Origin: Actinomycetota bacterium
GTDB taxonomy: Bacteria; Actinomycetota; Actinomycetes; Propionibacteriales; Propionibacteriaceae
Reading direction: 5' to 3'
DNA length: 64,000 bases
Assembly: GCA_020161015.1 (NCBI GenBank)
Contig: JAIUOT010000053.1
Coordinates: 1-64,000 of the forward strand
Of this stretch, positions 8,191 through 20,387 are shown piece after piece; positions within the stretch are counted from its first letter, which is position 1, and each line of letters opens with the position of its first letter. The notes under the pieces were generated by a model that worked only from the letters and a program-made list of their open reading frames with translations, had not been told where the DNA came from and made no database searches. Made by a program: the position numbers and the translations under genes.

Positions 8191-9153
8191 AAGATCTTGA
8201 GGGGAACCCTGGCGGCCGTGTCGGCCGCCGCCATGCTGGGCCTTGCGGCCTGCTCCGCCTACTCGGACGCCCCGGCGTCCGGGGCACCGGCGTCGAGCGG
8301 CGGGACGGCCCGGCTCGCCGTGGCGGTGGCGTTCTACCCCTTCGAGTTCGTCGCCGAGCGCGTGGGCGGCGACCAGGTCGCCGTGACGAACCTCACCGCG
8401 CCCGGGGTCGAGCCGCACGACCTGGAACTCACCCCGCAGCAGGTCGCCTCGCTCTCGAGCGTCGACCTGGTCGTCTACCAGTCCGGCTTCCAGCCCGCCG
8501 TCGACACCGCCGTCGCGCAGGCGAAGCCGCGTGCGAGCGTCGACACCGCCTCGTTCCTCCCCCTGCTCGCGGCGAGCCAGGACGGCGCGGAGGGCGACGG
8601 CCACACCGCGGACGACGGACACAACCACGGCGCCGCAGACCCGCACACCTGGCTGGACCCGACCAACATGGTGACGATCGCCGAGCACGTCCGCGACGCG
8701 CTGTCGAGCGCCCGCCCGGAGGCGGCGAAGGCGTTCGCGGCCAACACCGAGGCGCTCGTCGCCGACCTCACCACGCTCGACACCACGCTGAAGACCGACC
8801 TCGGCAGCTGTGCGATCAAGCCCTTCATCACCTCGCACGCCGCGTTCGGCTACCTCGCGAACCGGTACGGCCTCACCCAGGTCGGCATCAACGGCGTCGA
8901 GCCGGACGTCGAGCCCAGCGCGGCCCGGATCGCCGAGGTGCAGAAGATCGCCAAGGACAACAACGTCACCACGATCTTCTTCGAGACCCTGGTCTCCCCG
9001 GTCGTCGCCCAGTCGATCGCTGGCGACCTCGGGCTGAAGACCGACGTGCTCGATCCGCTGGAGGGGATCACCGCCGAGTCGCGCGGAACCGACTACCTTG
9101 AGGTGATGCGGGCGAACGGAGCCTCCCTCAAGACAGCGAACCAGTGCTCGTGA
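8188..9153 (+). CDS. znuA: Zinc ABC transporter substrate-binding lipoprotein
   Basis: The 321-residue protein has a lipoprotein signal (MKIL..., lipobox GLAAC) and the cluster A-I metal-binding fold: VEPHDLEL supplies one His, DPHTWLDP a second, and SHAAFGYLANRYGL a third. A His/Asp-rich loop (GHTADDGHNHGAADPH) near residues 140-155 is typical of zinc rather than manganese binders. It captures extracellular zinc for ZnuBC. The ATG at 8188 is chosen because the signal peptide begins there and the promoter would start transcription at that base; two in-frame ATGs upstream lie inside the Zur box. The stop overlaps the GTG of znuC. Confidence 0.93.
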   Translation: MKILRGTLAAVSAAAMLGLAACSAYSDAPASGAPASSGGTARLAVAVAFYPFEFVAERVGGDQVAVTNLTAPGVEPHDLELTPQQVASLSSVDLVVYQSGFQPAVDTAVAQAKPRASVDTASFLPLLAASQDGAEGDGHTADDGHNHGAADPHTWLDPTNMVTIAEHVRDALSSARPEAAKAFAANTEALVADLTTLDTTLKTDLGSCAIKPFITSHAAFGYLANRYGLTQVGINGVEPDVEPSAARIAEVQKIAKDNNVTTIFFETLVSPVVAQSIAGDLGLKTDVLDPLEGITAESRGTDYLEVMRANGASLKTANQCS

Positions 9154-9992
9154 ACGGCGAATCCACGACCTTGGCGGACGCGGCTGTCGTCACCACGGCG
9201 GACGCCGCGGTGACGGCCACATCGGTCGACGTCGTGCTGAACGGCGTTCCGATCGTCCGGGAGGCCTCCCTGGAGATCCGGCCCGGCGAGATGGTCGCCA
9301 TCCTCGGCAACAACGGCTCGGGGAAGACCACCCTGATGCGGGCGCTGCTCGGCCTCGTCCCCCACCGCGGACGCATCGCGCTGTTCGGCACCGACCTGGA
9401 CGACTTCCGCGACTGGCGGCGCGTCGGGTACGTGCCCCAGCGCGGCGGGATCCTCGTGCAGCAGGCGACCGCACGCGAGGTGGTCGCCAGCGGACGGCTG
9501 AGCCGGCGCCGGGCGTTCCTGCCCGCGTCCGCCGCGGACCGCCGCGCCGTCGACGACGCCCTGGCCGAGGTCGGCCTCGCCGAACGGGCCCGCTACCCGT
9601 TCGTCCGGCTGTCGGGTGGTCAGCAGCAGCGCGTGCTGATCGCCCGCGCCCTGGCCACGGGCGCCGACCTGATGCTGTGGGACGAGCCGCTGGCCGGCGT
9701 CGACCGCAACACCCAGGAGCTCCTCGCCGGGGTGGCCGGACGCCTGAAGGCCCGCGGCGCGACGATCGTGATGGTGCTGCACGAGCTCGGGTGCTTCCGT
9801 CCACTCATCGACCGCAGCATCGTGCTGGCCGACGGACGGGTGATGCCGCCCGGCTACAGCCACCACGAGCACGACCACGATGACCACGACCACGACCACG
9901 AGGGGCACGACCACCGCGCCGCGCACGGCGGCCACGAGATCGACGAGGTCGAACGCCCGCACACGACGCGCACCGGGCTGGAGGTCGGCTGA
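9150..9992 (+). CDS. znuC: Zinc ABC transporter ATP-binding protein with His-rich tail
   Basis: The 280-residue ATPase shows Walker A GNNGSGKTT, signature LSGGQQQR, Walker B LMLWDEPLAGVD and the switch His in MVLHELG. Beyond residue about 235 it has a tail crowded with His and Asp (HHEHDHDDHDHDHEGHDH), unusual for a cytoplasmic ATPase and suited to binding zinc as it enters. The GTG at 9150 overlaps the znuA stop by four bases (GTGA). The stop overlaps the ATG of znuB by one base. Confidence 0.92.
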   Translation: MNGESTTLADAAVVTTADAAVTATSVDVVLNGVPIVREASLEIRPGEMVAILGNNGSGKTTLMRALLGLVPHRGRIALFGTDLDDFRDWRRVGYVPQRGGILVQQATAREVVASGRLSRRRAFLPASAADRRAVDDALAEVGLAERARYPFVRLSGGQQQRVLIARALATGADLMLWDEPLAGVDRNTQELLAGVAGRLKARGATIVMVLHELGCFRPLIDRSIVLADGRVMPPGYSHHEHDHDDHDHDHEGHDHRAAHGGHEIDEVERPHTTRTGLEVG

Positions 9993-10975
9993 TGGACTGG
10001 CTCTCCCTCGCGTTCATGCAGCGCGCGCTCATCGCCGCGCTGATCACCGGCCTGACCGCGCCCGCCATCGGCACCTTCCTGGTGCAGCGGCGGCTCAGCC
10101 TGCTCGGGGACGGCCTCGGCCACCTCGCGGTCGCCGGCGTCGGCCTCGCCCTCCTCACCGGCGTGACGCCGCTGCCGGTCGCGGTCGCCATCTGCATCGC
10201 GGGCTCGGTGGCGATCGAACTGCTCCGCGAGTCCGGGCGGGCCAGCGGGGACGTCGGCCTCGCGATCCTCTTCTACGGCGGCCTTTCTGCCGGCCTGCTG
10301 CTGGCCGGGCTGGCCGGGCAGGGCACCGGGACGCTGTCGGGCTACCTGTTCGGCTCGCTCCTGGTGATGACCGGCCAGGACCTGCTGTACATCACGATCC
10401 TCGGCGTGGTCATCGTCGCGGTCGCGATCGGCCTGCTCCCGCAGCTGTTCGCGGTGAGCGCGGACGAGCCGTTCGCGCGGTCCATCGGACTGCCCGTCCG
10501 GCTGCTGAACATCGTGGTGGTGAGCCTCGCAGCGATCACGGTCACGGTGTCGATGCGGACGGTGGGCCTGCTGCTGGTGAGCGCCCTGATGGTGGTCCCG
10601 GTGGCCACGTCCAACCACCTGGTGATCGGGTTCCGCCGCGGCCTGTTCGCGGCGATGGGCCTGGGTGCCCTCGCGGCCACCAGCGGGACGGTGGGCTCCT
10701 ACTACCTGAACACCGCACCCGGCCCGCTGATCGTGGTGATCGCGATCACGCTGTTCGCGATCAGCTGGCCGGTCTCCCGCGCGCTGGAGCGGCGCACGCG
10801 CCGGGTCGTCGAGTTGCCGGACGAGGCGCTCCTCGCCCACCAGCCCACCGAGGTGCACCCGCACGTGCACCAGGAGAACTGCGGGCACCTGGCCGTCCAG
10901 CACGCCGGCCACACGGACTACGTGCACGACGGGCACCGGCACGCCGCCCACGAGGACCACTATGACGAGCACTGA
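9992..10975 (+). CDS. znuB: Zinc ABC transporter permease with His-rich tail
   Basis: This 327-residue integral membrane protein has the eight or so hydrophobic helices and the GLGHLAVAGVGLAL segment of the ABC-3 metal permease family. It forms the channel for ZnuA-delivered zinc. After the last helix (about residue 265) the tail carries repeated His residues (HPHVHQENCGH, HDGHRHAAHEDHYDEH), echoing the tail on ZnuC. Its 3' end overlaps the zur gene by 14 bp, so the regulator is translated from the same message. Confidence 0.93.
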   Translation: MDWLSLAFMQRALIAALITGLTAPAIGTFLVQRRLSLLGDGLGHLAVAGVGLALLTGVTPLPVAVAICIAGSVAIELLRESGRASGDVGLAILFYGGLSAGLLLAGLAGQGTGTLSGYLFGSLLVMTGQDLLYITILGVVIVAVAIGLLPQLFAVSADEPFARSIGLPVRLLNIVVVSLAAITVTVSMRTVGLLLVSALMVVPVATSNHLVIGFRRGLFAAMGLGALAATSGTVGSYYLNTAPGPLIVVIAITLFAISWPVSRALERRTRRVVELPDEALLAHQPTEVHPHVHQENCGHLAVQHAGHTDYVHDGHRHAAHEDHYDEH

Positions 10976-11372
10976 CCACACCCGTGCCACCGGCCCCCGC
11001 AACACCCGGCAGCGCAGCGAGATCCGCCGGGCGGTCGAGGACCTGCCGACCTTCGCCTCCGCCCAGGAGATCCACGACCGGCTGCGCCACGACGGCTCCG
11101 GGGTCGGGCTGGCCACGGTCTACCGGACGCTCCAGGCGATGGCGGCGGGCGGCGAGCTGGACGCCATCCGCACCCCGGACGGCCAGATCGCCTACCGGAT
11201 CTGCTCCCCCGGCCACCACCACCACCTGATCTGCCGGCGCTGCGGGCGCACGGTCGAGGTCAACATCCCCTCGCTGGAACAGCAGATCAGGGCGCTGGCC
11301 GCGGAGCAGGGCTTCGCCCAGGTCGACCACGAGCTGGAGTTCTTCGGCACCTGCGCGGCCTGCGCGGGCTGA
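10962..11372 (+). CDS. zur: Zinc-uptake repressor, Fur family
   Basis: The 136-residue protein has an N-terminal winged helix (RQRSEIRRAVEDLPTFASAQEIHDRL, split by family-typical GLATVYRTLQ) and a C-terminal dimerisation and metal domain with HHHH near residue 85 and two cysteine pairs (CRRC, CAAC) for structural zinc. Its place as last gene of a znuACB operon with a Zur-like box at the promoter identifies the metal and predicts autoregulation: zinc excess shuts off uptake genes and zur together. The ATG lies inside the 3' end of znuB. Confidence 0.92.
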   Translation: MTSTDHTRATGPRNTRQRSEIRRAVEDLPTFASAQEIHDRLRHDGSGVGLATVYRTLQAMAAGGELDAIRTPDGQIAYRICSPGHHHHLICRRCGRTVEVNIPSLEQQIRALAAEQGFAQVDHELEFFGTCAACAG

Positions 11373-11401
11373 CCCTCGCCCACGGGGACCATCCGGAACC
11401 C

Positions 11402-11419
11402 CCGGCGCTCAGGCGCCGG
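11402..11419. terminator. Hairpin between convergent zur and hydrolase genes
   Basis: CCGGCGC (11402-11408) pairs perfectly with GCGCCGG (11413-11419) around a 4 nt loop that contains the hydrolase stop codon. There is no T-run. It probably ends transcription from one or both sides. Confidence 0.45.
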
Positions 11420-12425
11420 CGGGCTGCTCCGGCACCAGCGGCGGCACGAGGACGCCGCCCGCGTCCGGCTCGCCGATGCCCAGGCACGCGGCCAGGATGG
11501 CGACGACCTGCTCCGTGGTCCCCGCCCCCGGCGACCACGGGTCGACGAAGTCGTGCATCCACTTCAGGGCACCGTCGACCGACGCCTCGGCGAACACGTC
11601 GGCGTGCGGGGCGAACACGCCGGACGCGAAGTCGCGCGCGGCGTCCCGCCGGATCGCGAAGTCACCGGGGTTGCTGGCCAGGACGACCCGCTCCAGGCGG
11701 TGCCCGGCGGCCACCGAGTGGTCGAACAGCGCCTCGGAGAGCCTCAGGTACGGCATCAGCCCGGGGACGGGGAAGCCCGGGTAGGCGTACGGGCTGTGGC
11801 CGAGGTCGGCCTTCTTGCGCGGGTCCCACCAGTAGTAGAAGCCCGGCACGATCGCCGGGTAGCGCACGAACGCGCGAACCAGCGGCAGCGGGAAGCCCTT
11901 CGGCGCCACCAGGGGCGCGGCCAGCACGAGCCGGCGCACCTCGGTACGCGTGGCCGCCACCCAGGCGGCCAGCGTGGCACCGGCGGACAGGCCGACCACC
12001 CACACCGGGTCGCCGAACCCGGTGGCGATGTCGACGCAGTCGTTGGCGTGCCCGACCAGCTCCGCGTCGGTCAGCGTGGCGAGATCGCGGGTGAGCACGT
12101 CCGCCTGGCCGTGGTGCGGCATCCGCGGCACGAGCACCCGGTAGCCGGCCGCGCGCAGCTGGTCTCCGACCTGCCCGAACTGGGACGGCGCGTTGGTGAA
12201 CCCGTGCCAGACGACGACGGTGGCGCTCGCCCCACCCTCCGGCTCGAGCAGGACGCTCCGCGTGGCCTCGGGGATGTCCGCGTCCCGCGCGGCCAGCCCG
12301 GCGAACCGTGCCCGGGCCTGGTCTGCGTCGGCGGTCGGGCGGGGAGCCACCTGCGGCGGAGCGGGGAGCGGCATCAGCCGGCGGAACCAGGCCCGCTCGG
12401 GCGGGGTGTGGTGCTCAAGGGTCAT
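11409..12425 (-). CDS. Alpha/beta-hydrolase
   Basis: The 338-residue protein has an alpha/beta-hydrolase core: VVVWHGFTNAPSQF carries the oxyanion His-Gly, GLSAG near residue 145 is the nucleophile elbow, and HKWMHDFVDPW-like sequence near the C-terminus (ALKWMHDFVD) likely supplies acid and base residues. No signal peptide is seen, so it is cytoplasmic. It resembles carboxylesterases or thioesterases, but the substrate cannot be told. GAAGGA precedes the ATG by a suitable distance. The gene is alone between the zinc operon and the divergent gltD-like gene. Confidence 0.75.
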   Translation of the reverse strand: MTLEHHTPPERAWFRRLMPLPAPPQVAPRPTADADQARARFAGLAARDADIPEATRSVLLEPEGGASATVVVWHGFTNAPSQFGQVGDQLRAAGYRVLVPRMPHHGQADVLTRDLATLTDAELVGHANDCVDIATGFGDPVWVVGLSAGATLAAWVAATRTEVRRLVLAAPLVAPKGFPLPLVRAFVRYPAIVPGFYYWWDPRKKADLGHSPYAYPGFPVPGLMPYLRLSEALFDHSVAAGHRLERVVLASNPGDFAIRRDAARDFASGVFAPHADVFAEASVDGALKWMHDFVDPWSPGAGTTEQVVAILAACLGIGEPDAGGVLVPPLVPEQPAGA

Positions 12426-12609
12426 GGCGATTCCTTCGCGGCGCGGCCTTGCAGGAGGCTAGCACCGCTGTCGTGCCCGGCACGGAAAGCACCTCCGAAG
12501 CCCCAATATCGCGCCTGCCACATTGCATAAATCTCCTTGTCAGCACAGGGGTCCGACCCGGAGTACATTGCAACCGTCAATCAGCAAAACATCTGAAGAA
12601 GGGCGTGCC

Positions 12610-14231
12610 ATGGCCCGTGATATCACCGGACTCCCCGACCTCGCGGTGGGAGCCGGACGCGTTGCTCCGGTTCGCACCCGGATGCCGGTCTACGTCGACC
12701 TGCTGCCCCCGTGCAACAACCGCTGCCCCGCCGGGGAGAACATCCAGGAGTGGCTCCGGCTGGTGAAGGCCGGCCAGGAGGAGGCCGCCTGGCGCGAGCT
12801 CGTGCGGAACAACCCGTTCCCGGCGATCCACGGCCGCGTCTGCTACCACCCGTGCGAGACCGCCTGCAACCGCGTCGAACTGGACGGCGCCGTGTCGATC
12901 CACTCCGTGGAGCGCTACCTCGGCGACCTCGCCATCGAGCGGGGCTGGACCTTCGAGAAGCCCCGGTTCTCCTCCGGGCGGAAGGTGCTGATCATCGGCG
13001 CCGGCCCGTCCGGCCTGAGCGCCGCCTACCAGCTGGCCAAGCTGGGCCACGAGGTGGAGATCCGCGACTCCTCCGACTCCCCCGGCGGGATGATGCGCTA
13101 CGGCATCCCCGAGTACCGCCTCCCCCGCAACGTCCTGGACGCGGAGATCGCGCGGCTCGTCGACCTGGGCGTGCGGATCGTCACCAACTACACCGTCAAG
13201 GACCTGATGGCCGATCAGGCGGAGGGCGGCTTCGAGGCCACCTTCGTCGCGATCGGCGCCCACCTGTCCAAGCGGGTGGACATCCCCAACCGCGACGCGT
13301 CCAAGATCGTGGACGCGGTCAGCTTCCTGCGCGACGTCGCCTCCGGCGAGCGTCCGCTCATCGGACGCAAGGTGGCGGTCTACGGCGGTGGCAACACCGC
13401 GATGGACGCGGCCCGGGTGGCCCGCCGGCTGGGCGCGGAGGAGTCGATCATCGTCTACCGCCGCACCGAGGACCAGATGCCGGCCCACGCCGAGGAGCGC
13501 GAGGGTGCGCTGCGCGAGGGCGTGAAGATGAACTGGCTGCGCACGATCAGCAGCGTCGAGGAGGACGACCTCACCGTCGAGATCATGGAGCTCGACGAGA
13601 GCGGACGGGCCCGCGGCACCGGGCGGTTCGAGAAGCTCCAGGCCGACACCGTGATCCTGGCCCTGGGGCAGGAGACCGACTCGAACTTCCTGCGCCGCAT
13701 CCCCGGCATGCACTTCGAGCACGACGTGGTCAAGGTCGATCCGCGCACGCTGATGACCGACGTCCCCGGCATCTTCGCCGGCGGCGACGCCGTCCCGTCC
13801 GAGCGCACGGTGACCGTGGGCGTGGGGCACGGCAAGCGCGCGGCGATCGAGATCGACGCCTGGCTCGCCCACCGGGAGGTCGCCCGGCGGCCCAAGCACG
13901 ACCTCGCCGACTTCGACAAGCTGCACCTGTGGTACTTCGGCGACGCCCGGCGCACCACCCAGCCGGAACTGGAGGCCTCGGAGCGGATCACCGACTTCGA
14001 CGAGATCGTCGGCGGCCTCTCCGACGAGCAGGCCCACGTCGAGGCGGCCCGGTGCCTGTCCTGCGGCAACTGCTTCGAGTGCGACGGGTGCCTGGGCTCC
14101 TGTCCCGAGGACGCGGTGATCAAGCTCGGCAAGGGCCTGCGCTACCGCTTCGACTACGACCGGTGCACCGGGTGCGCCACCTGTTACGAGCAGTGCCCCG
14201 TGCACGCGATCGAGATGATCGAGGAGAAGTG

Positions 14232-14232
<1 letters not shown>
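12610..14232 (+). CDS. GltD-like FAD/NAD(P) iron-sulfur oxidoreductase
   Basis: This 540-residue protein resembles the small subunit of glutamate synthase. The N-terminal iron-sulfur region has CNNRCPAG and CYHPCETACNR; an FAD site follows (GAGPSGLSAAYQLAK, about residue 128), then an NADPH site (GGGNTAMDAARVA, about 259). Unlike GltD it ends with a two-cluster ferredoxin domain (CLSCGNCFECDGC...CP and CTGCATCYEQCP, about 483-530). No gltB is nearby. Its stop overlaps the nifJ ATG, so it more likely passes electrons between NAD(P)H and the ferredoxin clusters of NifJ than makes glutamate. The ATG at 12610 follows a GAAGAAGGG SD-like stretch. Confidence 0.85.
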
Positions 14233-17798
<3,566 letters not shown>

Positions 17799-17803
17799 GC
17801 CGC

Positions 17804-17851
17804 GGCGCGGGGCGCGCGGGACGGGCGGAAGCCACCCGCGCGCCCCGCGCC
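17804..17851 (+). terminator. GC-rich hairpin after nifJ
   Basis: A perfect 17 bp stem (17804-17820 with 17835-17851) made only of G and C closes a 14 nt loop, starting 6 nt after the nifJ stop. No T-run follows, as is usual for many actinobacterial terminators. It separates nifJ from the glycosyltransferase gene. Confidence 0.65.
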
Positions 17852-17904
17852 GGGGCACCGCAGGGCACTACAGTGTTGGCTGTACCCGCGCGAGGAGGCA
17901 TCCG

Positions 17905-19374
17905 ATCAGCGACAACGCACCCGAGGCGACGGACGAAGAGGTCCCGTCCCCCGCGCCGTCACGGACCGACCGTCCGCTCACGATCGCCGAGTTCACCGAC
18001 AACTACGGCCCCGCCCACAGCGGGCTGCTCTACGCCGTGCAGTTCCTGGAGGAGCAGGTGCTGGCCGCCGGCCACAAGGTGCTGCTCGTCGCGCCGGAGG
18101 CGAAGGGGCCCAACCCGCACGCGGGGCACCCGAACCGCCGCGAGATCCGGCTGCCGAGCGTCCCCATCCCCGGCACGCAGATCCGGCTGTCGATGGGCCA
18201 GGACTTCGACTACCGGCTGGCCCAGATGGTGGCGAACCCGCCGGACGTGATCCACGTCCACGGGCTCGGACCGATCGGCCTGCTGGGCATGTGGGTGGCC
18301 GAGCGCACCGGGAAGCCGCTGGTGATCACCTGGCACACCGACCTGGAGGCCTACGCCGAGCACTACTGGCACGTCGTGCCGTTCCTGAACGCCGCCTACA
18401 AGGTGTACGAGCTGCACATGGCGGAGAGCACCTGGGACCAGATCAAGAAGCTGAAGCTCAAGCGCCCGCGCCGCGGCGGCGCCCAGGTGGAGCTGCTGCA
18501 GCTGGCGTCCAAGATGCTCACCGACGCCCGCCTGGTGACCACGCCGTCGGACAAGACGGCCAAGCGCGTGCTCGAGATCGCGCCGACGGCCAGGGTGCGC
18601 GTGGTGCCCAACGGCACGGACGCCCTGCCGGCGCTCCCGCCGGTGCCCAGGGGCAAGGGCCCGCGGCTGATCTACGTCGGCCGGATCTCGCTCGAGAAGG
18701 GCATCGGGCTGATGCTCGACGCGTTCGAGCTCGTGCGCGACCAGATCCCCGGCGTGGAGCTGATGATCGTCGGCGACTGGCGTGAGACGCCGGTCACCCT
18801 CCGGCGACGCCTTCAGCGGGCCGCACGTTTCGGTGGGGTGAAGCTGCCCGGGCAGATCCCCAGGGAGAAGCTCGGCGCCTACTACGCCTCTGGCGACGCG
18901 TTCGTGTTCGCCTCGCTCACCGACACGCAGGCGCTGGTGCTGCACGAGGCCGCGCACGCGGGCCTGCCCTTCGTCATGGTCGACCACGAGTTGCGCCTGG
19001 TCGTCGAGCCGGGCGTGAACGCCGTCCTGGCCCGGCCGAACGCCGTGTCGCTGGCCGGGGCCATGGTGAGCATGCTGAACGCCTTGAAGGACGAGGAGTT
19101 CGCGCGGGCGGCGAGTGAGCGCAGCAAGGAGCTGGCCGCACGCTTCACGATCGCGAACCAGTCCCGGGAGTTCGTCGAGATCTACGAGGCGCTGGCCGCC
19201 GGCCGCGAGGTGGCGCTCACCGAGGGCCTCGACCCCGACTACGGGCGGCGGGTGTTCCCCCGGCGTCGCGTGACGGCGACCTTCGAGGCGTCGGAGCAGG
19301 CGTCGCTGGAACCGGTACCGCAGCGCCGGCACTGGTGGAGCCGGCCGAAGCCGGCCCCTGCGTCCGGGCACTGA
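17905..19374 (+). CDS. Glycosyltransferase family 4, apparently starting at AUC
   Basis: The 489-residue protein has a GT-B fold. The N-terminal domain starts LTIAEFTDNYGPAHSG and includes VIHVHGLGPIG. The C-terminal domain has LIYVGRISLEKGIG and the donor-site EAAHAGLPFV region. It resembles GT4 enzymes that glucosylate lipids or polysaccharides; the acceptor is unknown. No ATG, GTG or TTG lies in a sensible position. The frame has a strong GAGGAGG (17892-17898) 6 nt before an ATC at 17905, giving SDNAPEATDEE at the N-terminus. The only upstream GTG lies inside nifJ beyond a hairpin. A TACAGT -10 element is at 17869. The 3' end overlaps the convergent GT2-GtrA gene by 158 bp. Confidence 0.8.
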   Translation: MSDNAPEATDEEVPSPAPSRTDRPLTIAEFTDNYGPAHSGLLYAVQFLEEQVLAAGHKVLLVAPEAKGPNPHAGHPNRREIRLPSVPIPGTQIRLSMGQDFDYRLAQMVANPPDVIHVHGLGPIGLLGMWVAERTGKPLVITWHTDLEAYAEHYWHVVPFLNAAYKVYELHMAESTWDQIKKLKLKRPRRGGAQVELLQLASKMLTDARLVTTPSDKTAKRVLEIAPTARVRVVPNGTDALPALPPVPRGKGPRLIYVGRISLEKGIGLMLDAFELVRDQIPGVELMIVGDWRETPVTLRRRLQRAARFGGVKLPGQIPREKLGAYYASGDAFVFASLTDTQALVLHEAAHAGLPFVMVDHELRLVVEPGVNAVLARPNAVSLAGAMVSMLNALKDEEFARAASERSKELAARFTIANQSREFVEIYEALAAGREVALTEGLDPDYGRRVFPRRRVTATFEASEQASLEPVPQRRHWWSRPKPAPASGH

Positions 19375-20380
19375 CCGGGCGGACGAACACCAGCCGGCTC
19401 TGCACCAGGTAGCCGGCGGCGAGGAGCATCCCCTCTGTGGCCAGCTTGGCCGCGACCACTCCGGTCACCGGTGTGAGCAGTTCCATGAGCGCGAGGTTCG
19501 CAACCAGCACCCCGGCGGCGAGCAGCGCATAGCGGCGCACCGCGGGCCACAGCGGGTCCGCGCCGGCCCCGAACACCAGGTGCCGGTTGGCGAGGAAGTT
19601 CACCCCCGCGCTGGCCAGCCGGGCGAGCACGACCGCCGCGGCGAGGCTGCCCAGCAGCGGGTAGAGCGCGAAGAGGAGCAGGGAGTCGACGGCGAAACCG
19701 GCCAGGGAGGCCGCGGCGAAGGCCAGCAGCGGGCGCAGGACGCGCGCCGAGTCCCACAGCGGGCGGAAGTGCGAGGAGCGGTTGCTCTCGAGGTACACCG
19801 TCGCGATCTCCACCTCACGGATCGCCAGCCCGTCCCTGCTCGCACGCAGCAGCAGGTTCTGCTCGTACTCGAAACGTTCGCCCGGCACCCGGGCGAGCCA
19901 GCCCAGCATCCGGTGCGGGTACCCCCGCAGGCCGGTCTGGGTGTCGGTCACCGGCGTGCCGGTGACCAGGCGGAAGAGCCCCGCGGCGACCCGGTTGCCG
20001 AGACGGCTGCGCAGCGGCACCGTCCCGGTGAACCGGCGGACGCCGAGCACCATGTCGGCATCGTCGTCGAGGGCGGCCGCGACGCGCAGGATGTCGAGCA
20101 GCGTGTGCTGCCCGTCGCTGTCGGCGCAGACGACCGCCTCCCCCGGGTGGTGCACGGCCACGTGCGCGAAGCCCGTCCGCAGGGCCGCGCCCTTGCCGCG
20201 GTTCTCGGCGTGGGCGAGCACCTCCGCCCCCGCGCCCGCCGCGTCGGCGAACACGGCTGCGTGCTCCAGGCCGCTTCCGTCGTCGACCACCACCACCTGC
20301 ACGCCCTCCACGCCGGCGAGGTCACGGACGAGGTCGGGGAGGCGGTGGTCCGGCTCGTAGGCCGGGACGAGGACGATCAC
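19217..20380 (-). CDS. Glycosyltransferase family 2 fused to a GtrA-like membrane domain
   Basis: Residues 1-220 form a GT2 domain (MIVLVPAYEP, VVVDDGSG, GKGAALRTGF, ADSDGQH, TDTQTGLRGYP) like dolichol-phosphate mannose synthases. Residues about 225-335 add four hydrophobic helices of the GtrA type with NFLANRHLVF. Together they would charge a polyprenyl phosphate with a sugar and flip it. The last 50 residues are low complexity (Ala, Pro, Arg) and lie antisense to the convergent glycosyltransferase gene. This is the last gene of a five-gene leftward operon; its GTG starts 7 nt after the preceding stop. Confidence 0.85.
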   Translation of the reverse strand: MIVLVPAYEPDHRLPDLVRDLAGVEGVQVVVVDDGSGLEHAAVFADAAGAGAEVLAHAENRGKGAALRTGFAHVAVHHPGEAVVCADSDGQHTLLDILRVAAALDDDADMVLGVRRFTGTVPLRSRLGNRVAAGLFRLVTGTPVTDTQTGLRGYPHRMLGWLARVPGERFEYEQNLLLRASRDGLAIREVEIATVYLESNRSSHFRPLWDSARVLRPLLAFAAASLAGFAVDSLLLFALYPLLGSLAAAVVLARLASAGVNFLANRHLVFGAGADPLWPAVRRYALLAAGVLVANLALMELLTPVTGVVAAKLATEGMLLAAGYLVQSRLVFVRPVSARTQGPASAGSTSAGAAVPVPATPAPTPRRSPSRDAGGTPAARSRGRGPR

Positions 20381-20387
20381 GGCCGCC

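Noticed and set aside
7546-8838. Minus-strand frames holding similar peptides near the A/B repeats
   Set aside because: The likeness of these peptides to those near 45.6 kb comes from the palindromic DNA repeats, not from shared genes.
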